Source: Nocardioides jishulii (GTDB lineage Bacteria; Actinomycetota; Actinomycetes; Propionibacteriales; Nocardioidaceae). From it: a stretch of 64,000 nucleotides of DNA. The notes beneath the pieces were generated by a model. It did no database searches and was not told the DNA's origin. It saw nothing but the letters and a program-made list of their open reading frames with translations. Positions 39,585-48,912 of this stretch are shown one piece after another (position 1 is the first letter of the stretch; every line of letters begins with the position of its first letter). The stretch spans positions 3,162,001 through 3,226,000 of the forward strand of contig NZ_CP040748.1 of the NCBI RefSeq assembly GCF_006007965.1. Reading direction: 5' to 3'. Both the position numbers and the translations under genes were made by a program.

Positions 39585-40658
39585 TCAGGTCTCGCGTGAC
39601 CTGACCGTGGCTGGTTCGGGCTCGGGCGGCTCGACGTCGGAGACCTCACCGAGGGCCTCCCGCAGGGCCTTCTTGGAGAACTTCTGCCCGGCGGCCCAGC
39701 CACCCACGGCGAAGGAGACCAGCGCGATGGCGATGCCGGCGATGTCGTCGGCCACGTAGTGCCAACCGAAGTAGAGGGTCGCCACGATCGTCACGCCGAA
39801 GTTCGACCAGGCGAGGATCTTCACCCAGCGGTTGCGCACCGTGTACTGGATCATCAGGGCCCACAGCAGCGTCACGCCGGTGTGCAGGCTCGCAAACGCA
39901 GCCACCGACTGCACCCTCCTGGGGTCGCCGTCGTGGAGCACCGACTTGCGTCCGTAGAAGAGCGAGTCCATCAGCTCGCTGGTCCCGGTGTTGGGCAGGT
40001 CGGTGAAGAGCCAGTGGTAGCGGAAGCCGGGGCCGAGGCTCGGCAGGCAGTAGTACATGGCCGTGCCCAGGGTCCAGACCAGCACCTGGGAGGTGATGAA
40101 CCAGTAGCCGAAGCGCAGGTTGCGCGACCACACCAGGTAGACGGCAACCATGATCGCGACCAGCGGCAGGAAGGCGACGTAGACCGTGGAGAGGAAGTGC
40201 GCCGAGATGCCGGTGCCGAAGATCGAGTGGAGCACCGACGCCGGCTCGTGGCCGAAGAACATGGCCCGGTCGAGCACGTGCAGCTCACGGTCGTACTTGG
40301 TCTCACCCATCACGAACGGCAGGTAGGACTTGATGTTGCGGTAGCTCACGTAGGTCACGTAGAAGCACCCGATGCCCACGACCACGAGGATCCAGCGGGC
40401 CTTGGTCCAGTGCGTGGTCCACCGGTTCTTGATGGCCGCCCACCCGGTCCTCGGTCGCGCACGGCCGACCCAGAAGTACTGGGGGACCATGTCTGCGCCG
40501 AGCGCCGCGAGCACCAGCAGGGGAAGCCGAAGGAAGCTCGGACCGAGGAAGCCCTCGGGGTCGATGAACTTGCGGTCCAGCACCGTGGACATGACGAGGG
40601 CGGTGATGCCCATGAGGGCGGTCGTCCCGATCAGGACGACGTGAGCGCGGCGATACAC
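39585..40658 (-). CDS. PAP2 superfamily membrane phosphatase/transferase
   Basis: This 357-residue protein has about seven membrane segments. The PAP2-type active-site motifs lie late: SVAAFASLHTGVT near 255 carries the second conserved block with its His, and YFGWHYVADDIAG near 310 carries the third with His and Asp. The topology resembles the Aur1/inositol-phosphoceramide group, suggesting lipid phosphate transfer or dephosphorylation at the outer membrane face. The GTG at 40658 is preferred because TACGAT lies exactly 7 bases before it; ATGs at 40667 and 40676 are alternatives. Downstream is a perfect terminator. Confidence 0.82.
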   Translation of the reverse strand: MYRRAHVVLIGTTALMGITALVMSTVLDRKFIDPEGFLGPSFLRLPLLVLAALGADMVPQYFWVGRARPRTGWAAIKNRWTTHWTKARWILVVVGIGCFYVTYVSYRNIKSYLPFVMGETKYDRELHVLDRAMFFGHEPASVLHSIFGTGISAHFLSTVYVAFLPLVAIMVAVYLVWSRNLRFGYWFITSQVLVWTLGTAMYYCLPSLGPGFRYHWLFTDLPNTGTSELMDSLFYGRKSVLHDGDPRRVQSVAAFASLHTGVTLLWALMIQYTVRNRWVKILAWSNFGVTIVATLYFGWHYVADDIAGIAIALVSFAVGGWAAGQKFSKKALREALGEVSDVEPPEPEPATVRSRET

Positions 40659-40745
40659 GCGCGCCATCGTATCCATCGGCCGGTCACGGCCACCCGGCGC
40701 GCGTCGGGAGCGTGACGCATCCCGCACTGCGCGTGGTGTGCGGTG

Positions 40746-41834
40746 TCACCCCGTGGGCTCGGGCGCCGTCGCCATCCTCGTCGCGTCGACCGAGAGTCGT
40801 ACGCTCGCACCCACCGCGAGCGGGCGCCCCAGCGGCGCCACGGCGTCGACGACCCCGACCTCGTCGAGCTCGACCTGCAGCCGCAGCTGCTCGGGCGTCG
40901 AGGTCACGGCCAGCACCCGCCCGCCCAGGGGTCCGACGTCGTCGACGTGGAGCGCCGAGCGACGCAGGGCGATCCACCGCGTCGGCCCCACCCCGGCGGC
41001 GCGGCAGAGCACCTCGGCCGCCTCCCCGGTGCGGACGCCCGCGTAGCCCAGGAACGTGGCAGTCGGCGGGGTCGCCGGGTGCGCCCAGAGGTCGGCGATC
41101 GGGCCGTGCTGGACCACCTGCCCGTCGAACATCACCGCCATCGTGTCGGCGACGGCGAAGGCTTCGTCGTGGTCGTGGGTCACCATCACCGCGGTCGTGC
41201 CGGCGGCGCGCAGGATCTCGCGCAGGTCGGCGGCCAGGCTCTCGCGCAGCGTGGCGTCGAGGGCGGAGAGTGGCTCGTCGAGCAGCAGCAGTCGCGGTGC
41301 GACCGCCAGCGCGCGGGCGAGCGCGACCCGCTGCCGCTCACCGCCCGACAGGGTCGCAGGGCTGCGGTCGCCGTAGCCAGCCAGTCCGACGATCCCGAGC
41401 AGCTCGTCCACGCGGGCGGCGACCTCGACGCGCGGTCGGCGCCGCAGCCTGAGGGGATAACCGACGTTGCGGGCGACCGAGAGGTGGCCGAAGAGCTGCC
41501 CGTCCTGGAACATCAGGGCGAAGCCGCGCTTGTGGGTGGGCACCCCCGCCAGGTCGGCCCCGTCGAAGACGATCCGTCCTCCGGTCAACGGTTCCAGCCC
41601 GGCCAGGGCGCGCAGCAGCGTCGACTTGCCGCACCCTGAGGGGCCCAGCACCGCCAGGACCTCGCCGCGCGCCACCGCCAGGGAGACGTCCCGCACCGCG
41701 GGGACGCCGGCGTACGCGACGTCGACCTGCTCGAGGCGCAGGAGCTCGCCCCCGCGCTCGTCGCTGCCCGTCACGCTGCCCGTCATCTCGGCGCTCTCCT
41801 CATCCGTCACAGTCTCGGTCACAGGATCGGTCAT
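40746..41834 (-). CDS. thiamine ABC transporter ATP-binding protein ThiQ-like
   Basis: This 362-residue ATPase powers thiamine uptake. It has Walker A GPSGCGKST near residue 60, the Q-loop in ALMFQDGQLFGHLSV, the signature LSGGERQRVALARAL, Walker B LLLLDEPLSALD and the switch His in VTHDHDEA. The C-terminal 120 residues form an OB-like regulatory domain (TOBE-type). The N-terminus begins with about 30 residues rich in Thr, Val and Glu. Its ATG shares one base with the permease stop (TGATG). The assignment to thiamine comes from the TPP riboswitch and the ThiB-like partner. Confidence 0.9.
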   Translation of the reverse strand: MTDPVTETVTDEESAEMTGSVTGSDERGGELLRLEQVDVAYAGVPAVRDVSLAVARGEVLAVLGPSGCGKSTLLRALAGLEPLTGGRIVFDGADLAGVPTHKRGFALMFQDGQLFGHLSVARNVGYPLRLRRRPRVEVAARVDELLGIVGLAGYGDRSPATLSGGERQRVALARALAVAPRLLLLDEPLSALDATLRESLAADLREILRAAGTTAVMVTHDHDEAFAVADTMAVMFDGQVVQHGPIADLWAHPATPPTATFLGYAGVRTGEAAEVLCRAAGVGPTRWIALRRSALHVDDVGPLGGRVLAVTSTPEQLRLQVELDEVGVVDAVAPLGRPLAVGASVRLSVDATRMATAPEPTG

Positions 41835-43516
41835 CACATGGCTCCCAGGCTCGGCACCCGCAGCTGCTCCACGGCCAGCATGACCAACGCGGTGGTGGCG
41901 GCGAGCACCACCGAGGCGGCCAGCGCCATGCCGTAGTTCATCTCGCCCGGGTGGCCCAGCAGCCGGAAGATCACCACCGGCAGCGTGGGTGCCTCGTCGC
42001 GCACCAGGAAGCTCGTCGCCCCGAACTCTCCGAGCGACGCGGCGAAGGCGAAGCCGCTGGCCGCGAGCAACGGCTTCCAGACCACCGGCACCTCGACGGT
42101 CAGCCAGGTCCGCCAGGCCCCGGCGCCCAACGACGCCGCCGCCTGGCGCTGCCGGTCGTCGATGCCGGCGAGCACCGGCACCAGCGTCCGGACCACCAGC
42201 GGCAGGGCGACCAGCGCCTGGGCGATCGGCACCAGCAGGGGCGAGTCGCGCAGGTCCAGCGGGCCGGAGTCGAGCGTCACCAGGAGGCCGAAGCCCAGGG
42301 TCACCGCAGAGACCCCCAGGGGCAGCATGAAGACGGCGTCGAGCGCACTGCGTACGCGCCGCTCGGCCGGCGAGTGCGACCGCCGGGTCACCACCACCGC
42401 GAGCAGCAGCCCCAGCCCCAGCGCCATCCAGGTCGCGTCCACGGCAATGCGCAGCGACGAGGCCAGCGCATCGGTGACGGGCACCAGCAGCGCCTGGTCG
42501 CTGCCGCGACCGGCCAGGGCCCGGTAGTTGTCCAGGCTCCACTCCCCGCCGACACGCAGCGAGCCCTGCACCAGGGTGATGATCGGCAGGGCCACGAAGG
42601 CCAGCGTCAGCGCGGTCACGGCCAGGGCCGGGGCGTCGGCCGGGCGCACGCGGCGCGGGGCGGACGTACGCCGTGCCACCGGCGCCCCGGGGGCGCGGAA
42701 GCGGGCCGTCAGCGCCAGCAGAACGACGACCACGACGAGCTGCAGGACCGAGAGGGCCGCTGCGGCGCGCAGGTCGAAGAGCGAGGTGGTGAGCAGGTAG
42801 ATCTCGGTCTCCACGGTGGCCCACCGCACCCCGCCCAGCGTCAGCACGACGCCGAACGAGGTGGCGCAGAAGAGGAAGACCACCGAGGTCGCGCTCACCA
42901 CCGAGCCGCGCAGCGCCGGCCACGTGACGGTGGTGAGCACCTGGAAGGGCGTCGCGCCCAACGCCGCGGCGGCCTCACCAGGACGCGGGTCCAGCGACTC
43001 CCACGCTGCGCCCACGGTGCGGATCACCACGGCGGCGTTGAAGAAGGCCAGGCCCAGCACCACCGCGACCGGCCCCTGCTCCCAGCCCAGGAAGCCCAGC
43101 GGTCCGCCCTCGCCCAGGACGTCGCGGAAGGCCACGCCGACCACGATGGTCGGCAGCACGAACGGCACCAGCAGCACGGCGCGGACCAGCCGGCGCGCGG
43201 GGAGGTCGAGTCGGGAGAGGACGTACGCCGAGGGGAGGCCCAGCAGCAACGACAGCACCGTGCCCGCGGTCGCGGAGGCCAGGGTGAAGCCGAGCACCCG
43301 CCCCACCCGGGGTCGGGCCAGCACCTCCAGCACGCCGAGCGGGTCGAAGGTGCCGTCGACGACGAAGCCGCGACCCACCATGCCCGCGACGGGCAGCAGG
43401 AAGAAGAGCGTGAGCACGACCAGCGGCCCGGCCGCCAGCGCGGCCAGGCCAGCCAGCCTGCCCAGCTTCGCTCGGTCCACCGTCGGTCGGTCCAGCGCTC
43501 GACGCACCATCAGCAC
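41834..43516 (-). CDS. thiP: thiamine ABC transporter permease, fused two-fold ThiP
   Basis: This 560-residue permease contains two copies of the binding-protein-dependent transport domain, about 12 membrane segments in all. Each half carries an EAA-type loop for docking the ATPase (EAAAALGATPFQVLTTVTWP in the first, RQAAASLGAGAWRTWLTVEVP in the second). This fused layout is characteristic of ThiP and related Fe3+ permeases. The GTG at 43516 is chosen because GAGG lies 7 bases before it; ATG 43510 is possible. It follows thiB by 10 bases. Confidence 0.92.
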   Translation of the reverse strand: MLMVRRALDRPTVDRAKLGRLAGLAALAAGPLVVLTLFFLLPVAGMVGRGFVVDGTFDPLGVLEVLARPRVGRVLGFTLASATAGTVLSLLLGLPSAYVLSRLDLPARRLVRAVLLVPFVLPTIVVGVAFRDVLGEGGPLGFLGWEQGPVAVVLGLAFFNAAVVIRTVGAAWESLDPRPGEAAAALGATPFQVLTTVTWPALRGSVVSATSVVFLFCATSFGVVLTLGGVRWATVETEIYLLTTSLFDLRAAAALSVLQLVVVVVLLALTARFRAPGAPVARRTSAPRRVRPADAPALAVTALTLAFVALPIITLVQGSLRVGGEWSLDNYRALAGRGSDQALLVPVTDALASSLRIAVDATWMALGLGLLLAVVVTRRSHSPAERRVRSALDAVFMLPLGVSAVTLGFGLLVTLDSGPLDLRDSPLLVPIAQALVALPLVVRTLVPVLAGIDDRQRQAAASLGAGAWRTWLTVEVPVVWKPLLAASGFAFAASLGEFGATSFLVRDEAPTLPVVIFRLLGHPGEMNYGMALAASVVLAATTALVMLAVEQLRVPSLGAM

Positions 43517-43526
43517 GGACCGGGCC

Positions 43527-44591
43527 TCAGCGGGTGACGACGTCGGTCCACTCCTCGAGCCAGGTGTCGCGGTTGGCCGCGATCTCCGCCGGGGCGACCT
43601 CCCAGGCGTCGTCGGGCTCGGGGGCGTTGGCGCTCCACTCCTGGGGCACGCTGACCTCACCGCTGACGGGGCGGACGTACATCGAGCCCGGCAGCGCGGC
43701 CTGCACCTCGGGGCCGAGCAGGAACTCGACGAGCTCCTGGGCGCCCTCGGGGTTCTTCGCGCCCTTCAGCACGCCGGCGTACTCGACCTGGCGGAAGCAG
43801 GTGTCGAGCAGGGCGGCGGTGGTGGAGCGACCTCCGGGACCGTCCAGGGTGAAGGCGGGCGAGGAGTCGTAGGAGAGCACGACCGGGCGGGTGCCCTTCT
43901 CCCCTCCGGCGCTGAACTCGCCGTAGTAGGCCTCTGTCCAGCCGTCGACGATCTTGAGGCCGTTGTCGAGCAGGTCGCGCCAGTAGTCGTCCCACTTCTC
44001 ACCGAAGGCGGCGCGGGTGGCGAGCAGGAAGGCCATGCCGGGCGAGGAGCTGGAGGCGCTCGAGACCGCGGTGAGGTCCTCGTACGCCGGCTTGGCGAGG
44101 TCCTCCAGGGAGGAGGGCGCCTCGAGCTTCCGCTTCGCGAACCACGCCGAGTCGACGTTGATGCAGACGCTCGCCTGGTCGACGGGCGCGAGCAGGTCGC
44201 CCCCCTCGGCCAGGGCGAACCGCTCGGCCCCCTCGGGCAGCTCGGCGTCGTAGGGCTCGAAGACCCCGGCGTCGAGCACGCGGGAGGCGAAGGTGTTGTC
44301 GATCCCGAAGGCGACGTCACCCGAGGGGTTGTCGGCGGAGAGCGCGAGCTTGGTGGCCAGGGCCCCGGCGTCGCTGGAGGCGCGCACCACCAGCTCCAGG
44401 CCGGTCTCGTCCTCGAAGGCGTCGACCACCTCGTCGGGCAGGGCGAACGACTCGTGGGTGACCAGGACGACCTGGTCGGCGCGGTCGGCCTTCTCCGAGT
44501 CGCCGCCGATCAGGCTGCAGCCGGTGAGGGCCAGGACCATCGTGGTGGTGGCGGCGAGCGCCGGGATCCGCCTACGGGCAGGCACGGACAT
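43527..44591 (-). CDS. thiB: thiamine-binding lipoprotein ThiB-like
   Basis: This 354-residue periplasmic-type binding protein captures thiamine. It begins with a lipoprotein signal whose lipobox is LTGC (Cys25). The mature part starts with VVLVTHESFALPDEVVDAFEDETG, characteristic of thiamine-binding proteins, and includes GVFEPYDAELP and PVDQASVCINVDSAWF. The ATG lies 8 bases after GGGAG, which is also the last part of the TPP riboswitch. This placement means ligand-bound RNA can hide the ribosome site. Confidence 0.93.
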   Translation of the reverse strand: MSVPARRRIPALAATTTMVLALTGCSLIGGDSEKADRADQVVLVTHESFALPDEVVDAFEDETGLELVVRASSDAGALATKLALSADNPSGDVAFGIDNTFASRVLDAGVFEPYDAELPEGAERFALAEGGDLLAPVDQASVCINVDSAWFAKRKLEAPSSLEDLAKPAYEDLTAVSSASSSSPGMAFLLATRAAFGEKWDDYWRDLLDNGLKIVDGWTEAYYGEFSAGGEKGTRPVVLSYDSSPAFTLDGPGGRSTTAALLDTCFRQVEYAGVLKGAKNPEGAQELVEFLLGPEVQAALPGSMYVRPVSGEVSVPQEWSANAPEPDDAWEVAPAEIAANRDTWLEEWTDVVTR

Positions 44592-44596
44592 CTTCT

Positions 44597-44686
44597 GACT
44601 CCCTTCGCCGGTATTAACCGGAGCAGGTTCGTAGGGTCTGCGGCTGGTCCGCACTCTCAGCCCGTGTCACGGGCTCCCCTGTCTGA
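44597..44686 (-). ncRNA. TPP riboswitch controlling thiBPQ
   Basis: Read on the minus strand, the leader has the THI-box elements in order: GGGGAGCCC at the 5' end, GGGCTGAGAGTG (the CTGAGA core), GACCCTACGAACCTG, GGTTAATACC and GGCGAAGGGAG. These match the classical thiamine pyrophosphate aptamer. The final GGGAG also serves as the ribosome site of thiB, so binding of TPP probably stops translation. Confidence 0.96.
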
Positions 44687-44772
44687 CGCGCACACCATAC
44701 GCCTGTGGGACACGTCGTGGTTCGTGCGTCCGGTGGCCGACGCGTCACCGCCTCTCCCCTAGGTTCGGGGTC

Positions 44773-45726
44773 GTGCCCCTCTTCCCCGCTGGATCGCCGA
44801 GCCTGCTGCACCAGGTGGTCGCGACAGTGCTCCCGCGGGTGCGGCGCGCTCGCGACCTCGACGACGCGGCCCTGGAGCGCCGCCGCATCGTCACCTGGCA
44901 GCAGACGCAGGAGCCCGGGTTGCCGACCCGGCTGGTGCCCGGGTTCTCGCGGCGCTTCGACGTCGAGGTCGACACCTGCACGGGCTTTCCGACGTACGTC
45001 CTCACGCCACGCGACGTGCCCGTCACCCGCACCGTCCTGTACGGCCACGGTGGCGGCTTCGTGAAGCCGATCGACGTCTTCCACGTCCGCTACACCGCGA
45101 TCCTCGCGCGGCGTCTCGGCGCCCGGATCGTCATGCCTGACTACCCCCTCGCCCCGACCCACACATGGCGCGACTCCCACGACGACCTCGTCGACCTCGC
45201 GGTGGCCTGGGCCGAGCACGCCGACGCCACCGGCGAGCGTCCCCTGACCCTGATGGGCGACTCGGCCGGGGGCGGGCTGGTGCTGGCGCTCGCGCAGACG
45301 ATGCGTGACCGCGTACGCCGTGACGGGTCCGGCGCCGTGGCCGGGTCGATGGTGCTGCACGCGCCCTGGGCCGACCTCACCTCCACGGCCCCGGGCACCG
45401 AGGAGTTCGCGCTGCGCGACCCGTGGCTCTTCCTCTCCAAGATCCGGCTCTACGCGGAGTGGTGGGCGGGCTCGCCCGACGACCTCGTCCGGCCCGAGGT
45501 CTCCCCCGCCCTGGCCGACCTGTCGGACCTGCCCCCGACGCTGATGCTCCACGGCACCCGCGACACCCTCGCCGCGGCCTGCCGCCTCCTGGTGCGCCGG
45601 GCCGAGGAAGCCGGGTGGGACCTGACGAGCGTCGAGGAGCACGACCTCCTCCACGTCTACAGCCTCTTCCCGGTCATCCCGGAGGGACGGCGCGCGATGC
45701 GCCAGGTGCTCGAGTTCCTGGCGTGA
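44773..45726 (+). CDS. alpha/beta-hydrolase, hormone-sensitive lipase-like esterase
   Basis: This 317-residue protein has the HSL-family oxyanion-hole motif HGGGF (residue about 95), the nucleophile elbow GDSAGGG near 160, the acid in LHGTRDTLAAA near 260 and His in HDLLHVY near 290. It probably hydrolyses short acyl esters. There is no signal peptide, so it is likely cytoplasmic. The GTG start lies 7 bases after TAGGTT (44760-44765), consistent with a leaderless transcript, and it is divergent from the thiamine operon. Confidence 0.9.
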   Translation: MPLFPAGSPSLLHQVVATVLPRVRRARDLDDAALERRRIVTWQQTQEPGLPTRLVPGFSRRFDVEVDTCTGFPTYVLTPRDVPVTRTVLYGHGGGFVKPIDVFHVRYTAILARRLGARIVMPDYPLAPTHTWRDSHDDLVDLAVAWAEHADATGERPLTLMGDSAGGGLVLALAQTMRDRVRRDGSGAVAGSMVLHAPWADLTSTAPGTEEFALRDPWLFLSKIRLYAEWWAGSPDDLVRPEVSPALADLSDLPPTLMLHGTRDTLAAACRLLVRRAEEAGWDLTSVEEHDLLHVYSLFPVIPEGRRAMRQVLEFLA

Positions 45727-45805
45727 GCCCGGCTCGTCCTTGTGCCACCCATGCGGTCGGCGCACACTGGGGCGAGGTGATCCTTCGCCCCTCGGAGGTG
45801 ACTCG

Positions 45806-46618
45806 ATGGACACCCTCCTGACCGACTCCCGCGCCACGCACCAGCTCCTCGAGAAGCAGCTCGCGCGAGCCCGAGGGGCTCATCCCTCCGGCGACCCGGA
45901 CCGGCCCCGCGACCAGTACCCGCCGGTCGACACCTTCCTGGCGACCGCGAGCCGGCACCTCGGCGCCACCGCCGCGGTACTGGTCCCGGCAGCCAACAAG
46001 CGCCTTCCCGACGGCTCCACCCGGACGAAGGCCTACCTCGCCCAGACGCGGCAGCTGGCGATGGCCATGGCCCAGGTGAAGGCCAAGCTCTACGGCTCCG
46101 CCTATGCGGTGAACAGCAGCTGGAAGGCCATCTGGGACGCCGTCGAGGCCGAGCTCGACGCCCTGGAACCGCTGGAGGACGACCTGGCCCACGAGCTCGA
46201 CGAGCACCACCGCGAGGGCGAGTCGGACCTCCTGGTCGAGCTCCACCGGGCCGAGCTCCACTCCCCGACCCGACCGCACCCCTACATCCCGCAGCAGGGA
46301 GTGCCGGGCAAGGTGGCACGCTCCGTCGCGCGTCGCGTCGACGCCTTCTGGGACACCGCCGAGGGCCGGATGATCCCCGAGCCGATCCACCACCACGACC
46401 GCCGCGGCCAGGGGTTGCTGGTCCAGTACCTGCTCGCCGACCCCCACCTCGAGAGCTGGCCGGTGGCTCCGGAGGACCTGGCGGCGATGGACGTGGACGA
46501 CCTCGAGCGAACCGTGCAGGACATGCATCGCCAGCTCTCCGCCGACCCGGATCGTCGGTCCGAGGCGCACGTGTCCGGCGAGCCCGCGCCCGAGGACGGG
46601 GAGGACCCGTCCCGCTGA
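45806..46618 (+). CDS. conserved-looking helical protein of unknown function
   Basis: This 270-residue soluble protein is not recognised. It is helical, with an N-terminal segment of charged heptads, a region DTFLATASRHLGATAAVLVPA, and a Glu/Asp-rich middle (VEAELDALEPLEDDLAHELDEHH). Many His, Glu and Asp residues could bind metal, and a hemerythrin-like fold is conceivable but not shown. The ATG has an ideal GGAGGTGACTCG leader. Upstream, TTGTGC and CACACT are spaced 17 bases apart and could be the promoter. It lies 75 bases before cardiolipin synthase on the same strand. Confidence 0.6.
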   Translation: MDTLLTDSRATHQLLEKQLARARGAHPSGDPDRPRDQYPPVDTFLATASRHLGATAAVLVPAANKRLPDGSTRTKAYLAQTRQLAMAMAQVKAKLYGSAYAVNSSWKAIWDAVEAELDALEPLEDDLAHELDEHHREGESDLLVELHRAELHSPTRPHPYIPQQGVPGKVARSVARRVDAFWDTAEGRMIPEPIHHHDRRGQGLLVQYLLADPHLESWPVAPEDLAAMDVDDLERTVQDMHRQLSADPDRRSEAHVSGEPAPEDGEDPSR

Positions 46619-46693
46619 CCCACCGGCACCGTCCACGGTCGGCCCAGCTCGCCACGGGTCGCGCCACCGTGCGTCATCCCTATGCTGCGACCT

Positions 46694-48172
46694 GTGGACT
46701 ACTCCGACGCCTCCCTCGTCGCGGCAGTGGCCGGCGCCGTGGTCGTGGCCATCTCGATCTCCATGCGCGTCGCGGCGCTGGGCATCATCCCGGGCAACCG
46801 CAGACCCTCCACCGGCATGGCCTGGCTGCTGCTGGTACTGCTCAACCCGATGGTCGGGTTCATCGGCTTCCTCTTCTTCGGCTCCAACCAGGTGGGCCGC
46901 AAGCGGCACCGACGCCTGGAGGAGATCACCGCGCGGATCCGCGAAGGCACCCGCGACCTGCCGCCGCCGGCCTCCGTCGGCTCGTTCTCGCCGGCCGTAC
47001 GCTCCGCGGTCACCCTCAACCGGACCCTCGGCGCCCTGCCGCTGCACGACGACAACGACGTCCTCCTGCTCCCCGACTACGGCGCCGCCATCGGCACGAT
47101 GACCCAGGCGGTGCGTGAGGCACGGGAGACGGTCCACGTCGAGTTCTACATCATGGCGTTGGACGAGGTCACCCGTCCGTTCCTCGACGCACTCGTCGAG
47201 GCGACCGAGCGCGGCGTGACGGTGCGCCTGCTCTTCGACCACCTCGGCTCCCGTCGGATCCCGGGCTACCGAGGACTCCTGTCCTACCTCCGTTCCAGCC
47301 GGATCCACTGGCGTCCGATGCTGCCGATCAAGCCGCTCAGGGGCGCCTTCCGCCGCCCCGACCTGCGCAACCACCGCAAGCTGCTGGTCGTCGACGGCGA
47401 GATCGGCTTCACCGGCTCGCTCAACCTCACCGAGCCGGGCTACAACAAGCCCAGGAACCACCGGCTCGGTCGTGAGTGGGTGGAGCTGATGGTGCGGGTC
47501 GAGGGGCCGATCGTGGCGTCGCTCGAGGTCGTCTTCGCCGGTGACTGGTGGCTGGAGACCGACGAGGAGCTCCAGGTCGTCGGTCACCGGCCGACCGGTC
47601 GGGCCCCCGAGTCGTTGCACCAGGTGCCGTGCCACCTCGTGCCGAGCGGACCGGGCTACCCCAGCGAGAACAACCTGCGCCTCTTCACCACCCTGATCTA
47701 CGCCGCCCAGCACCGACTCTCGATCACCAGCCCCTACTTCGTCCCCGACGAGTCGCTGCTGTACGCCGTGACCACGGCCGCCCAGCGCGGCGTCGAGGTG
47801 GAGCTCTTCGTCTCCGAGCAGTCCGACCAGTTCATGGTCGGCCACGCGCAGGCCTCGTACTACCGCGCGCTGCTGGAGGCCGGCGTACGCATCCACCGCT
47901 ACCCCGCGCCGTACGTGCTGCACGCCAAGCACTTCACCGTCGACGAGGAGGTCGCCGTCGTGGGCTCCAGCAACATGGACCAGCGGTCGTTCTCGCTGAA
48001 CTACGAGCTGTCGCTGATGATGGTCCACCCGGGCGTCGTCGCGGCCGTGCGCGAGGTGGAGGACACCTACCGCGCGCTGTCGAAGGAGCTCACCCTCGAC
48101 GAGTGGGACCGGCGCAGCGTCGGCGCCAAGTACGTCGACAACGTGATGCGGCTGACCAGCGCGCTGCAGTGA
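46694..48172 (+). CDS. cls: cardiolipin synthase (PLD family)
   Basis: This enzyme joins two phosphatidylglycerol molecules, or PG with CDP-diacylglycerol, to form cardiolipin. The 492-residue protein has two N-terminal membrane segments (about 8-60, the second including LLNPMVGFIGFLFFG), then two PLD domains. The HKD motifs are NHRKLLVVDGEIGFTG near 228 and HAKHFTVDEEVAVVGSSN near 410. The GTG at 46694 is used because TATGCT (46681-46686) stands 7 bases before it; the ATG at 46682 lies inside that hexamer. Confidence 0.93.
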   Translation: MDYSDASLVAAVAGAVVVAISISMRVAALGIIPGNRRPSTGMAWLLLVLLNPMVGFIGFLFFGSNQVGRKRHRRLEEITARIREGTRDLPPPASVGSFSPAVRSAVTLNRTLGALPLHDDNDVLLLPDYGAAIGTMTQAVREARETVHVEFYIMALDEVTRPFLDALVEATERGVTVRLLFDHLGSRRIPGYRGLLSYLRSSRIHWRPMLPIKPLRGAFRRPDLRNHRKLLVVDGEIGFTGSLNLTEPGYNKPRNHRLGREWVELMVRVEGPIVASLEVVFAGDWWLETDEELQVVGHRPTGRAPESLHQVPCHLVPSGPGYPSENNLRLFTTLIYAAQHRLSITSPYFVPDESLLYAVTTAAQRGVEVELFVSEQSDQFMVGHAQASYYRALLEAGVRIHRYPAPYVLHAKHFTVDEEVAVVGSSNMDQRSFSLNYELSLMMVHPGVVAAVREVEDTYRALSKELTLDEWDRRSVGAKYVDNVMRLTSALQ

Positions 48173-48201
48173 GCCGAGCGCGGCCCCCCTGACCCATGTG
48201 C

Positions 48202-48240
48202 GCGGCCCTTTGAGGTCACCAGGTGACCCAAAGGGGCCGC
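48202..48240. terminator. bidirectional hairpin terminator
   Basis: GCGGCCCTTTG and AAAGGGGCCGC, with an inner GGTCACC/GGTGACC stem, form a long hairpin between two convergent genes. Confidence 0.75.
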
Positions 48241-48269
48241 GTTGATGGGCAGCAGGGGCCGGACAGGCG

Positions 48270-48737
48270 TCAGGCGAGCCCGAGGGTGGTGGCCAGGTCC
48301 TTCTTCAGCAGGGCGACGACGCGGTCCCACTCCTCCGGTCCACGACCCTCGGCGGCGGCCTCGAGGCGGTGGCCGTAGCCGGCGAACCGACGCATCCGGG
48401 CGGCCAGACGTACGACCGCCTCGGCGACGGCGGCCTGGTCGTCGCCCCAGTGGGTCACCACGTCGTGGGTCTGGGCGACCAGCTCACGGGCGCCGACCTT
48501 CTCCAGCTCCGCGGTCACGCCGCGGGCGTGCTCGGCGCGGCCGGCGTCGGTCACGACCCAGGCGTCCGGGCCGTTGCCCCACTTCGCGGTGCCAGCCGCG
48601 GCCATGTCCATCAGCTCGGCCTCGCAGTCGGAGTCCGGGAGCTCGCTGACGTAGGAGAGCTCGTCCAGGTCGGTCTCCTCGAGCAGCGCGAGGTAGGTGA
48701 GGACCTGGAGGTGGATGTCGGTCAGGTGTTGCGTCAC
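48270..48737 (-). CDS. small helical protein, possible winged-helix regulator
   Basis: This 155-residue protein is not firmly recognised. The N-terminus (HLTDIHLQVLTYLALLEETDLDELSYVSELP) looks like the start of a winged-helix DNA-binding domain, and a WGNGPDAWVVTDAGRAEHAR stretch would be the wing. The second half is helical. It may be a MarR- or PadR-like regulator. The GTG start lies 7 bases after TACCGT (minus strand, 48750-48745). It is divergent from the ABC cassette, so it could regulate that cassette. Confidence 0.55.
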   Translation of the reverse strand: MTQHLTDIHLQVLTYLALLEETDLDELSYVSELPDSDCEAELMDMAAAGTAKWGNGPDAWVVTDAGRAEHARGVTAELEKVGARELVAQTHDVVTHWGDDQAAVAEAVVRLAARMRRFAGYGHRLEAAAEGRGPEEWDRVVALLKKDLATTLGLA

Positions 48738-48912
48738 GCCCGACACGGTAACCGCGCGACCGGGGCGGGCACGCCGAGGGTTGCCCTTTGCCCGAGCGGG
48801 CACCTGCAAGGTCACCCACGCGCCGGACGATGACGGGGATGGTCATTGACCCGCTTCGACCAGCATTCCTCGCTAACGTCATCCAGAGCCCGAGCAACCA
48901 GAGGATGCGACA

